From positions 1-33,211 of the forward strand of contig JAFSNA010000096.1 of assembly GCA_017447645.1 (NCBI GenBank): a DNA stretch of 33,211 bases, read 5' to 3'. A model generated the notes under the pieces. It was not told the DNA's origin, made no database searches, and was given only the letters and a program-made list of their open reading frames with translations. This stretch comes from Oscillospiraceae bacterium (GTDB lineage Bacteria > Bacillota > Clostridia > Oscillospirales > Oscillospiraceae). A program made the translations under genes and the position numbers. Below, piece by piece: positions 24,368 through 31,932 of this stretch (position 1 is its first letter; every line of letters begins with the position of its first letter).

Positions 24368-25170
24368 GTATCCTGAGCATGTTTTCCTACCATTTCATCC
24401 AGCGCGCGCTCGTCGTCGGCGTACTTGTCAGCCTCTGCGCGGCGCTGCTGGGCGTGTCGCTGGTTTTGAAGCGCTACTCGATGATCGGCGACGGGCTTTC
24501 GCACGTAGGCTTCGGCGCACTGGCTGTCGCCTCGGCCTTCCATCTTGCGCCGCTGGCCGTGACGGTGCCCGTGGTCGTGCTCTCCGCCGTGCTGCTGCTG
24601 CGCCTGCGCGGCAGCTCCCGCGTCAAGGGCGACGCCGCGATCGCGATCATCTCCTCAAGCGCCCTGGCGATCGGCGTGATCGTCGTGTCCGTCACGAGCG
24701 GGATGAACACCGAGGTGTCGAGCTACCTCTTCGGCAGCATCCTCTCGCTCAGCCGCGGCGACGCGGTCTTGAGCGTGATCCTCTCGCTCGCGGTGATCGC
24801 GCTGTTCGTCCTGCTCTATCCGAGGCTCTTCGCCGTGACCTTTGACGAGACCTTCGCCCGCGCCACAGGCGCGCACGCGGACCTGTACAACACGCTGCTC
24901 GCCGTGCTGACGGCGGTGACGGTCGTGCTCGGCATGCGCATGATGGGCGCGCTGCTGATCTCAAGCCTTATCATCTTCCCGGCGCTGTCCGCCATGAAGC
25001 TCTGTCGGAGCTTCCGCAGCGTGGTCCTGTGCGCGGCGCTCATCTCGGTCGTCTGCTTCGTCTTCGGGATGATCGCCTCCTATGTGTTCGAAACGCCCAG
25101 CGGCGCCAGTATCGTCGCGGTGGATCTCATTGCCTTTGGCTTTTGCTCGTTCTGCGGGCGGAAGGGCTGA
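24364..25170 (+). CDS. znuB: Zinc/manganese ABC transporter permease
   Basis: A 268-residue integral membrane protein of the ABC-3 family with eight or nine hydrophobic segments. The family stretch LKRYSMIGDGLSHVGFGALA is near residues 37-57, and the coupling region around MRMMGALLISSLIIFPA is near 193-210. It forms the channel of the importer with ZnuC. The start overlaps the znuC stop as ATGA. A strong terminator follows. Confidence 0.94.
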   Translation: MSILSMFSYHFIQRALVVGVLVSLCAALLGVSLVLKRYSMIGDGLSHVGFGALAVASAFHLAPLAVTVPVVVLSAVLLLRLRGSSRVKGDAAIAIISSSALAIGVIVVSVTSGMNTEVSSYLFGSILSLSRGDAVLSVILSLAVIALFVLLYPRLFAVTFDETFARATGAHADLYNTLLAVLTAVTVVLGMRMMGALLISSLIIFPALSAMKLCRSFRSVVLCAALISVVCFVFGMIASYVFETPSGASIVAVDLIAFGFCSFCGRKG

Positions 25171-25183
25171 AAACCGATAGCGG

Positions 25184-25220
25184 ACACCGGGCCGGAGCGG
25201 CTGCTCCGGCCCGGTGTTTT
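25184..25220 (+). terminator. Intrinsic terminator of znuABC
   Basis: A 14-bp perfect stem (ACACCGGGCCGGAG with its complement), a 6-nt loop and TTTT at 25217-25220, continuing into an AT-rich tract. Confidence 0.9.
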
Positions 25221-25229
25221 AATATTTTT

Positions 25230-25266
25230 ATTCATTATACAACGAATATCCGTAATAATAATGAAT
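25230..25266. promoter_or_regulatory. AT-rich inverted repeat upstream of the amino-acid importer
   Basis: ATTCATTAT (25230-25238) and ATAATGAAT (25258-25266) are 9-bp perfect inverted arms 19 nt apart, ending 49 bp before the -35 of the importer promoter. The TGAAT/ATTCA halves recall ArgR half-sites, but spacing does not fit an ARG box. It may be an operator of unknown type. Confidence 0.35.
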
Positions 25267-25314
25267 ATTTACATGGAAAAACAAAATAATACAGAATAAA
25301 ATTTCAAAAATTGC

Positions 25315-25343
25315 TTGACAGACGGCCTGACTTGTGCTATTCT
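25315..25343 (+). promoter_or_regulatory. Sigma-70 promoter of the amino-acid ABC importer operon
   Basis: A perfect TTGACA (25315-25320), a 17-nt spacer and TATTCT (25338-25343), 54 bp before the start codon. Confidence 0.85.
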
Positions 25344-25397
25344 CACAAACGTCAAGTAAAAAACTTATTGCATCTGACGAAAGTGAGGGTAAAAAGG

Positions 25398-26315
25398 ATG
25401 AAAAAGATCGCGAAATATTTGTGCATGCTGCTGTGTCTGGCGATGCTCATCTCGCTGGCGGCCTGCGGCGGCAATTCGGACGCAAAGTTGTCAAAGGCAT
25501 ACGACAAGTATCTCTCCCAGCTCAAGCCGGGCGGCGCGAACGGCACGCTGACGGTAGCCCTGTCACCCGACTTCGCGCCGATGGAGTTCTACGATGTGGC
25601 CAAGAGCGGCGACGCCGCGATCGTCGGCTTCGACGTGCTGCTGGCAAACTATCTGGCCCAGGAGCTCGACATGCAGCTTGTTTTAAAGCCCATGTCCTTC
25701 GACGCCTGCCAGGCCGCGGTACAGACCGGCAACGTCGATATCGCGATCTCCGGCTTCTCCTGGACCTATGAACGCTCGCAGAACTACGAGCTCTCCGACT
25801 GGTACGTCGCCGGCGAGAATGAGACGCAGCAGTCCATCATCTGCCTGAAGGAGAACGAGGGTAAATTCACCTCTCCCGAGGATTTTGTCGGTTACAAGAT
25901 CGGCTACCAGGGCGCTTCGCTCCAGCAGGTCCTGGTCGAGGAGACCTTCGGGGACAAGGACGTTGACATCAGCCTCGTGTACGTCGATCTCGGCACGGCT
26001 GTCGAGGCGCTGAAGGCCAAGCAGGTCGACTTTCTGGCCGTCGCGCACGGCAACGGCGAGTCCATCATCGCCAGCGCCGGCGACGCGATCGCCTTCACCG
26101 GCTTTGACTTCGAGGTGGACGACATCTATAAAAACAACGTCTGCCTGCTCCAGAAGGGCAACACCGAGCTGCTTGAAAAGGTCAACGCTGCGCTCGCCAA
26201 GGCGCTGGAGAACGACTACTACTCCGGCTGGTACGATGCCTGCAAGGTCTACGCCGGCGTCTCCACGCTCGACGAGCTGGGCTTTGACGACGAGGGCAAC
26301 AAGATTACGGAATAA
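25398..26315 (+). CDS. Polar amino-acid ABC transporter substrate-binding lipoprotein
   Basis: A 305-residue family 3 solute-binding protein. The signal peptide ends in SLAAC with the lipidated Cys at residue 23. The binding domain begins at LTVALSPDFAPMEFYD; the GFDVLLANYLAQELDM stretch and the DIAISGFSWTYERSQ stretch (with the usual conserved R that grips the amino-acid carboxylate) are typical. Which amino acid is bound cannot be told. The start has an AAAAAGG site immediately upstream; a longer in-frame TTG overlaps the promoter and is excluded. Confidence 0.9.
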   Translation: MKKIAKYLCMLLCLAMLISLAACGGNSDAKLSKAYDKYLSQLKPGGANGTLTVALSPDFAPMEFYDVAKSGDAAIVGFDVLLANYLAQELDMQLVLKPMSFDACQAAVQTGNVDIAISGFSWTYERSQNYELSDWYVAGENETQQSIICLKENEGKFTSPEDFVGYKIGYQGASLQQVLVEETFGDKDVDISLVYVDLGTAVEALKAKQVDFLAVAHGNGESIIASAGDAIAFTGFDFEVDDIYKNNVCLLQKGNTELLEKVNAALAKALENDYYSGWYDACKVYAGVSTLDELGFDDEGNKITE

Positions 26316-26351
26316 GATCACACGCCATTTCGCTTAGGAGAGTTTTCTTCC

Positions 26352-27029
26352 ATGACATTTTTCACGAACATCGCCAATATTCTGGCGAGATACTGGAGAG
26401 TATTCCTGCTGCAGGGCATCGGCTACACGCTGCTGCTGTCTGTGATCGCCGTAGCCGGCGGCGCGTTCTTCGGTTCGCTGCTTGCCCTGGCAAAACGATC
26501 CCGGATGAAGATTCTCCGGGTTGTCGTCAACGCCCTCGTCGAGGTCGTCAGAGGGACGCCCGTCCTGCTCCAGCTCTATATCGGCGTGTTCGTATTCCCT
26601 ATGCTCATTCCGAAGCTCTCCTCGCTGCCGTACATATACTCCGTATCGATCGTTCTGATCATCAACTCCAGCGCCTACGTGTCCGAGATCATCCGCTCCG
26701 GAATAGAGGCGGTGGATCCGGGCCAGATGGAAGCCGCGCGCTCACTGGGGCTCACACAGCGAACCGCAATGCTCTCCATCGTTCTCCCGCAGGCGATCAA
26801 GAACATCCTTCCGGCGCTGGGCAACGAATTTATCACGGTCGTCAAGGAGACCTCGCTCGCCTCCACCTTCTTTGTAGGGGAATTGATGACGGCCTATCTC
26901 AAGGTGAAAGGCAATACATACCTGACGATGGAATGCCTGGCTATTGTCGGCGTGTTGTATTTCGCACTGACCTTTATCCTCTCAAAGCTCCTCAAGTCCA
27001 TGGAAAGGAGGATGAAAGCCCGTGCTTGA
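26352..27029 (+). CDS. Amino-acid ABC transporter permease (HisM/GlnP family)
   Basis: A 225-residue membrane protein with about five hydrophobic segments. The EAA coupling loop is [20 protein letters not shown] (about residues 127-146), preceded by [12 protein letters not shown], both hallmarks of the polar amino-acid permease family. It probably works as a homodimer, because the operon has only one permease. AGGAGA lies about 12 nt before the ATG. It overlaps the ATPase gene by 8 bp. Confidence 0.93.
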   Translation: MTFFTNIANILARYWRVFLLQGIGYTLLLSVIAVAGGAFFGSLLALAKRSRMKILRVVVNALVEVVRGTPVLLQLYIGVFVFPMLIPKLSSLPYIYSVSIVLIINSSAYVSEIIRSGIEAVDPGQMEAARSLGLTQRTAMLSIVLPQAIKNILPALGNEFITVVKETSLASTFFVGELMTAYLKVKGNTYLTMECLAIVGVLYFALTFILSKLLKSMERRMKARA

Positions 27030-27984
27030 CATTCAGAACATCTACAAGAATTTCGACGGACTTCAAGTCCTCAAGGGCGTCTCCACGCATGTCGAAAAGG
27101 GCGAGGTCGTTGTGATTATCGGCGTGTCCGGCTCGGGAAAATCCACGCTGCTGCGCTGTATGAACCTGCTGGAAGAGCCCACCTTCGGGGAGGTGTGGAT
27201 GGAGGGCCGGCTGATGACGCCGCCCGATCCCTATCTGCACTGGGATGTGATCCGCGCCTCCAACACCTATAAACGGCTGGTGGGCGAAGGTCTCGGCGAT
27301 GAAGACGCGATCAAAAAAATCAAGGATGAGGATCTGCTCAAGGAAAAGCATCCGAAAAAAGAAGGCGCGGAATACGCGGCGCTGCTGAAGAAGATCTACG
27401 ACGAGAACGGGATCGACATCAATCTCGCTCGCCAGAAGATGGGGATGGTCTTCCAGTCATTCAACCTCTTCAACAATAAAACCGTCCGCGAGAACATCAC
27501 CCTGGCGCCGATCAAGATCGGGAAACAGAGGCTCAAAGACGCGAAGAAACGCGGCGAGAGCGTAGACAAGACGCCGGAGGACATCGTTCGGGAAGCAAAC
27601 GAGAAGGCCATGAAGCTGCTCGCGAGGATCGGCCTGCAGGACAAAGCGGACGTGTATCCCTCGACGCTCTCGGGCGGCCAGCGGCAGCGAGTCGCGATCA
27701 TCCGCGCGCTCGCCATGGAGCCGGACGTCATGCTCTTCGACGAGCCGACCTCGGCGCTTGACCCGGAAATGGTCGGCGAGGTACTCGACCTGATTCGCGA
27801 TCTGGTCAAGGACGGCATGACCTCTGTGATCGTCACGCATGAGATGGGCTTTGCCAAGGAAGTTGCGGACAGGGTCATCTTCATGCACGACGGCGTGATC
27901 GCCGAGGAAGGAACGCCCGACGAGGTGTTCAACCATCCGAAAAACCCGCGCTGCAGAGATTTCCTCAGCAAGGTCCTGTATTAA
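27022..27984 (+). CDS. Amino-acid ABC transporter ATPase with two insertions
   Basis: A 320-residue ATPase of the GlnQ/HisP type. Walker [10 protein letters not shown] is at 34-42, Q-loop VFQSFNLF at 143-150, signature LSGGQRQR at 216-223, Walker B VMLFDEP at 236-242, H-loop THEMGFA at 272-278. Usual members have about 240-250 residues with the Q-loop about 50 residues after Walker A; here the gap is about 100. The extra sequence (about residues 68-128, charged, helical, [18 protein letters not shown]) sits between Walker A and the Q-loop, and a second, lysine-rich insertion lies near 168-190. All catalytic motifs are intact, so it should be active. GTG start with AAGGAGG 10 nt upstream, overlapping the permease stop. 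Confidence 0.92.
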   Translation: MLDIQNIYKNFDGLQVLKGVSTHVEKGEVVVIIGVSGSGKSTLLRCMNLLEEPTFGEVWMEGRLMTPPDPYLHWDVIRASNTYKRLVGEGLGDEDAIKKIKDEDLLKEKHPKKEGAEYAALLKKIYDENGIDINLARQKMGMVFQSFNLFNNKTVRENITLAPIKIGKQRLKDAKKRGESVDKTPEDIVREANEKAMKLLARIGLQDKADVYPSTLSGGQRQRVAIIRALAMEPDVMLFDEPTSALDPEMVGEVLDLIRDLVKDGMTSVIVTHEMGFAKEVADRVIFMHDGVIAEEGTPDEVFNHPKNPRCRDFLSKVLY

Positions 27985-28041
27985 GACGATACTGCGGAGG
28001 CAAAAAGGAAGCTTCTAAATTCCGGTTTTGCCGAAATGAAT

Positions 28042-28069
28042 GTGAAGAGGGGAGTCCCATCCCCTCTTC
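28042..28069. other. Perfect 10-bp hairpin between the importer ATPase and the M20 gene
   Basis: TGAAGAGGGG and CCCCTCTTCA enclose an 8-nt loop. Neither strand has a T-run after the stem, so it is not a standard terminator. It lies in a 162-bp gap with no visible promoter and may be an RNA-processing or mRNA-stability element that sets the ratio of importer to hydrolase. Confidence 0.5.
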
Positions 28070-28146
28070 ACAATTACTCCGTGCCAATCCAGGCCGGCCG
28101 GTACGTATTTGTCTGCGGCCAGAGACTTCAATCAAGAGGTATTGTG

Positions 28147-29586
28147 ATGAACGAGCAGAAAAAGCGCGCCCTCGCCTCGGTAGACGAGAAGGCGGCGCTG
28201 TATGAGAAGATCGCGGAACAGATCTGGGAAAACCCGGAGCTGTCCCTGAAGGAATACAGGGCGACGGCGCTCTACTGCGAGGCATTGCGCGCTCTCGGCT
28301 TCACGGTTTCGGAAAAGCTCTGCGGGATCGACACGGCCTTCTGCGGTTCCTTCGGCAGCGGCGCTCCTGTGATCGGCATTCTGGGCGAGTATGACGCGCT
28401 CTCGGGCCTGAGCCAGGCGGCCGGCACGACAAAAGAAGCGCCGCTCGTCCCCGGCGGGGCCGGACACGGCTGCGGGCACAATCTGCTCGGCGCGGGCTCG
28501 CTCGCGGCGGCCGCGGCCGTCAAGGACTACCTCGAAAAGAGCGGCGCGAGCGGCACGGTGATCTTCTTCGGCTGTCCCGGCGAGGAGGGCGGCAGCGGGA
28601 AGGCTTTCATGGCCCGGGAGGGGCTGTGGAGGACGCTCGACGCGGCGCTGAGCTGGCATCCGGGCGACGTCAACCAGGTCGAGACGGGAACGAACAATTC
28701 CTGCATCCAGGTGCTGTATAAGTTCACGGGAAAAGCGGCGCATGCGGCGGGCGATCCCTACAACGGCCGCAGCGCGCTCGACGCGGTCGAGCTGATGAAC
28801 ATCGGCGTGCAGTTCCTGCGCGAGCATACGACCGACGACTGCCGCATCCATTACGCGATCACCGACGCGGGCGGCGTTTCGCCCAACGTCGTGCAGGCGA
28901 GAGCCTCCGTGCTCTATATGGTCCGCGCGAACAAGGTGGCGGACTCCGTCAGGCTGCAGCGGCGCGTGGACGACATCGCCAAAGGCGCCGCGCTGATGAC
29001 CGGGACGAGCTTCGAGCGCGTTTTCATCGACGGTACGGCCGAGCTGCTGCCGAACTTCGCGCTCGAAGAGCTCCTGTACGCCAACATGGCCGAGATCGGC
29101 GTGCCGGCATACAGCGAAGAGGACCGCGCCTTCGCCGCGGCGCTGAAGAAGAGCTTTCCGCCCGCGCGCAGCCTGCCCGGAACGGGCGCGCGCGCCGACG
29201 CTGCGATCGCGGACGAGGTGCGCGCTCTGACGGAGAACGGCACAAAACCGATCAACGATTTTCTGATGCCGCTTTACCACGGCACGCTCTTCACGCCCGG
29301 CAGCACGGACGTGGGCGACGTAAGCTGGCAGACGCCGACGGCGCAGCTCAACACGGCCGCCTGGCCTTCGGGGATCCCGGGCCACTCCTGGCAGGTCGTC
29401 GCCTGCGGCAAAAGCGCCATGGCGTACAAGGCGATGCGCTACGCGGCCAAATCCCTTGCCGGCGCGGCGATCGACCTGATCGAGGACGAGAGCCTGCTCG
29501 CAAGGGCAAGGGAAGAGTTCCGGCTGCGCTCCGCTCCCGGCTATGTCTGCCCGATCGAGGAGGGCGCCGTCCCGATCGCGCTGTGA
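28147..29586 (+). CDS. M20 family amidohydrolase (AbgB-like)
   Basis: A 479-residue metallohydrolase of the M20 peptidase family, closest by pattern to the AbgB subunit of aminobenzoyl-glutamate hydrolase. Metal-site motifs: EYDAL (81-85), GHGCGHN (106-112), GEEGG (145-149) and the His in SWHPGD (171). A dimerisation domain is inserted (about 185-305; KAAHAAGDPYNGRSALDAVELMN). Expected reaction: release of an amino acid from an N-acyl or aryl amide. The gene follows an amino-acid importer, which fits uptake and cleavage of such conjugates, but the substrate is an inference. AGAGGT lies 7 nt before the ATG. The terminator follows 32 bp after the stop. Confidence 0.85.
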   Translation: MNEQKKRALASVDEKAALYEKIAEQIWENPELSLKEYRATALYCEALRALGFTVSEKLCGIDTAFCGSFGSGAPVIGILGEYDALSGLSQAAGTTKEAPLVPGGAGHGCGHNLLGAGSLAAAAAVKDYLEKSGASGTVIFFGCPGEEGGSGKAFMAREGLWRTLDAALSWHPGDVNQVETGTNNSCIQVLYKFTGKAAHAAGDPYNGRSALDAVELMNIGVQFLREHTTDDCRIHYAITDAGGVSPNVVQARASVLYMVRANKVADSVRLQRRVDDIAKGAALMTGTSFERVFIDGTAELLPNFALEELLYANMAEIGVPAYSEEDRAFAAALKKSFPPARSLPGTGARADAAIADEVRALTENGTKPINDFLMPLYHGTLFTPGSTDVGDVSWQTPTAQLNTAAWPSGIPGHSWQVVACGKSAMAYKAMRYAAKSLAGAAIDLIEDESLLARAREEFRLRSAPGYVCPIEEGAVPIAL

Positions 29587-29618
29587 ATAAAAAACGCGTT
29601 TCGACGCAGAATAACCGC

Positions 29619-29642
29619 AGGCCGAAGGGCCTGCGGTTTTCT
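29619..29642 (+). terminator. Intrinsic terminator after the M20 gene
   Basis: CCGCAGGCC pairs with GGCCTGCGG around a GAAG loop, followed by TTTTCTT. Confidence 0.8.
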
Positions 29643-29653
29643 TGCCGCCTGTT

Positions 29654-29680
29654 TTAGCACTCAAACAACGAAAGCGCTAA
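29654..29680. promoter_or_regulatory. CIRCE-like HrcA operator upstream of hsp20
   Basis: TTAGCACTC (perfect left half), a 9-nt spacer and AAGCGCTAA, which matches 7 of 9 bases of the right half GAGTGCTAA. Spacing is exactly that of CIRCE. It would place hsp20 under heat-shock repression by HrcA. It lies about 32 bp upstream of the best promoter, whereas CIRCE is commonly at or after the promoter, so the promoter or the operator may be misjudged. Confidence 0.6.
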
Positions 29681-29712
29681 CGTTAACAGTTTGTTCATAT
29701 TATTTGCTATAT

Positions 29713-29741
29713 TTGTTCAAAAATGTTTGGTACTTTATATA
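29713..29741 (+). promoter_or_regulatory. Candidate sigma-70 promoter of hsp20
   Basis: TTGTTC, a 17-nt spacer and TATATA (29736-29741) in an AT-rich tract, 70 bp before the ATG. Confidence 0.55.
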
Positions 29742-29811
29742 CAGAAACAGACGAGAGAAATAAATCTCCCGGCCGAAAAAACCAAGTGTATGGATTTAGG
29801 AGGTAATCATC

Positions 29812-30255
29812 ATGTTTGAAATCGTTCCGTTCGATCGTCATATCCGTCATCTTGCAGCCATGGACCCCTTCCGGGAGTTCGATGAGCTCGAGCGCAGCTT
29901 CTTCGGCAATCAGAGGAGCATGGTCTCGGCCTTCCGCACCGACGTGGTCGACACCGGCGAGGCCTTCAAGCTGGAGGCGGAGCTGCCCGGCTTCGACAAG
30001 GAAGACATCCAGGTCGATGTCGAAAACGACTGCCTGACCATCAGCGCCGAGCACAAGAGCGAGAAGAAGGAGGAGAACGAGAAGAAGAACTTCGTCAAGC
30101 GCGAGCGCTTCTACGGCTCCTACACCCGCAGTTTCGACGTCTCCGGCATCAACGTCGACGGCATCGAGGCCAAGTATGAAAACGGCATCCTCACGCTGAC
30201 CATGCCGAAGAAGGCGGCCGAGATCCCGGCCAGCCGCAAGCTCGAAATCAAGTGA
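29812..30255 (+). CDS. Hsp20/alpha-crystallin family small heat-shock protein
   Basis: A 147-residue holdase chaperone that keeps unfolding proteins soluble without ATP. The alpha-crystallin domain is at about 42-133, with ELPGF (57-61) and the family hallmark NGILTL (124-129). The loop between is rich in Lys and Glu. The short C-terminal tail ends in LEIK, which may provide the I-x-I-type docking contact. A strong AGGAGG is 8 nt before the ATG, and a CIRCE-like operator lies upstream. It is a single-gene unit with its own terminator. Confidence 0.95.
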   Translation: MFEIVPFDRHIRHLAAMDPFREFDELERSFFGNQRSMVSAFRTDVVDTGEAFKLEAELPGFDKEDIQVDVENDCLTISAEHKSEKKEENEKKNFVKRERFYGSYTRSFDVSGINVDGIEAKYENGILTLTMPKKAAEIPASRKLEIK

Positions 30256-30265
30256 CGCAGGCAAA

Positions 30266-30306
30266 TGAAAACCGTCCGGCAGATCAACTGCCGGACGGTT
30301 TTTTTA
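30266..30306. terminator. Bidirectional terminator between hsp20 and the PAP2 gene
   Basis: AACCGTCCGGCAG pairs with CTGCCGGACGGTT around a 5-nt loop; A-rich and T-rich flanks (TTTTTTT) serve both strands. Confidence 0.88.
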
Positions 30307-30987
30307 TTCTTTTTTCGCAAGACGCGGTTTCCAGTAGTCGCCCCAGAAGACCAGCAGCTCCGCAACAAGCCCTACGGGCAGGGCCGCCAGAATGTCGAGC
30401 ACAGAGTGCTGCTTGACGAAGGCCGTGGCCAGACAGATCAGCACGACCACGACGCCGAGAGCCCACTTCCAGCCTTTTTTCAGCTCCGGCATTTTCAGCC
30501 CCACCGAGAGAATGCCCATCGAATAGGCCACATGCAGCGAGGGGAACACGCCCGTGGGAGTGTCGAAGGAGTAGATGAAGGTCATCAGACGGGTGAGGAA
30601 GTTGTCGCGCACGAAGACCTCCGGCCGCAGATCCTGCCGAGAGGGCCAGAGGATATAGACCGTCATCGCGATGACCTGGGTGATGAGGATGAACTTCGAC
30701 AGCCGCGTAAGGCGCTCGACGTCATAGAGCAGCCCGTAGATCAGCGAGCCGAAAACGAGCAGATACCAGAAGACGTAGAAGACGGCAAAATATTCGCAGA
30801 AGGGGATCATGTCGTCGAGCGCGCAGTGGATCGGGTGGCAGATCTCGGCCGGGATCAGGTTTTCGGTCAGAAAATAAAAGCTGAAATAGAACAGCCAGCC
30901 GCAGAGCGGCAGCTTCATATGCGAGAATTCCGGCGTGTTCAGTTTGGAAAAGCGGAATTCGCGATAATCAACGACCGGTTTCTTCAT
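30304..30987 (-). CDS. PAP2-superfamily membrane phosphatase/phosphotransferase
   Basis: A 227-residue membrane protein with about six hydrophobic segments. The active-site motifs are those of the PAP2_3 (inositol phosphorylceramide synthase-like) branch: FPSLHVAYS (148-156; His152) and KQHSVLDILAALPVG (192-206; His194, Asp198). Expected chemistry: hydrolysis of, or transfer from, a phospholipid or polyprenyl phosphate at the outer face of the membrane. It overlaps the acyltransferase-like gene by 20 bp, with GAGG 9 nt before its ATG. Substrate unknown. Confidence 0.85.
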   Translation of the reverse strand: MKKPVVDYREFRFSKLNTPEFSHMKLPLCGWLFYFSFYFLTENLIPAEICHPIHCALDDMIPFCEYFAVFYVFWYLLVFGSLIYGLLYDVERLTRLSKFILITQVIAMTVYILWPSRQDLRPEVFVRDNFLTRLMTFIYSFDTPTGVFPSLHVAYSMGILSVGLKMPELKKGWKWALGVVVVLICLATAFVKQHSVLDILAALPVGLVAELLVFWGDYWKPRLAKKE

Positions 30988-31747
30988 GGGTGTATACCTC
31001 GAGAGGCCTGTTTTTCGGATAGAGGCGTTTGGGGACGTTCCGATAGGGGACGACGCTATGCTCCGGCAGCGAGACGGCCATCGCCGTGATCGCGTCCTTG
31101 AGCGCGGAGCACAGCCTTTTGCGCTCCTCGTCGATCGGCTGCGCGGGATCGAAGACGATCGGCTCTCCGATCAGCGTCCTGTGCAGCGCCGGGGCGTTGT
31201 AGACCGGGACGAAGGAGAGAGCCTTTCCGGTCTTTTTGTAATAGAAGCGCGCCAGGTCGATGAACTTGTCCTGAAAATCGTACAGGATGTTGTTCCAGCG
31301 CTCGTTTTTTTCGGGGAAGATCAGAAGGCTGCTGCCTTCGCACAGCTTTTCGATCGACCGGCGATAGGTCGTGATCAGGCGCGTGTCGTGATAGACGGCG
31401 ATCGTGCGCGCGTTGTTGAACAGCAGCAGCGACAGCGGCGTGATCAGATAGGAAAGCAGCCGGAAAAAGGGGTGCGTCCAGCGCGGCTTGAAGGACCAGA
31501 AATCCGTGAAGGCATAGCCGGGGACTTCCCTGAGATGCATCATCTCTCCGGCACACCAGATAAAGGGCTTGCCGGGAAAGTACAGCTCGCCGATGATGGG
31601 GCCGTTCATCTGCGTGTGGTTGCCCACGTACACGCAGGGCTCGTCGGGCAGATGCTCCGTCCCGACGAAGTCCGGCCTGCGGTAAACGAGGCGGATGAGC
31701 GCACAGACGAGCAGATAGAGTATATTGCGTTTTCTTCCTTCCTTCAC
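30968..31747 (-). CDS. PlsC-like acyltransferase with altered HX4D motif
   Basis: A 259-residue protein that looks like a membrane-associated lysophospholipid acyltransferase. The first motif region is GNHTQMNGPI (42-51): the catalytic His44 is present, but the HX4D Asp is replaced by Gly49. The third motif region FPEKNERWNN (144-153) keeps FPE but lacks the usual GTRS. A subfamily with this pattern is familiar to me from clostridial genomes, without known function. The GTG start at 31747 has GGAGG 8 nt upstream; an earlier ATG at 31783 coincides with the predicted transcription start and is rejected. It forms an operon with the PAP2 gene. Confidence 0.75.
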   Translation of the reverse strand: MKEGRKRNILYLLVCALIRLVYRRPDFVGTEHLPDEPCVYVGNHTQMNGPIIGELYFPGKPFIWCAGEMMHLREVPGYAFTDFWSFKPRWTHPFFRLLSYLITPLSLLLFNNARTIAVYHDTRLITTYRRSIEKLCEGSSLLIFPEKNERWNNILYDFQDKFIDLARFYYKKTGKALSFVPVYNAPALHRTLIGEPIVFDPAQPIDEERKRLCSALKDAITAMAVSLPEHSVVPYRNVPKRLYPKNRPLEVYTHEETGR

Positions 31748-31789
31748 GTCCCATTCCTCCGCAAAAGATAAGGCTCCGGGCATTTGAAC

Positions 31790-31818
31790 AATATACCAGC
31801 TTTCCGCGGCGGAATCAA
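31790..31818 (-). promoter_or_regulatory. Sigma-70 promoter of the acyltransferase-PAP2 operon
   Basis: Reading leftwards, TTGATT (31818-31813), a 17-nt spacer and TATATT (31795-31790), 43 bp before the GTG start. Confidence 0.7.
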
Positions 31819-31882
31819 CCGATAAAAGGGAGCAAACTGTCTAAATTCACGCTTTGCCCGAGGACCATCCCGTCCCATACAG

Positions 31883-31924
31883 CGGCAGACGGCCGGAAGC
31901 GTTCCGACTTCCGGCCGTCTGCCG
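31883..31924. terminator. 17-bp hairpin after the FAH-family gene
   Basis: CGGCAGACGGCCGGAAG pairs perfectly with its complement across an 8-nt loop, 8 bp beyond the gene end. On the minus strand the stem is followed by CTGTATGG and not by a T-run, so it is a weak intrinsic terminator or an mRNA-end stabiliser. Confidence 0.55.
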
Positions 31925-31932
31925 TTTGAATA

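Noticed and set aside
25221..25270. A true ARG box before the amino-acid importer
   Set aside because: TGAAT and ATTCA half-sites occur, but never as a correctly spaced 18-bp box; recorded only as an unidentified inverted repeat.
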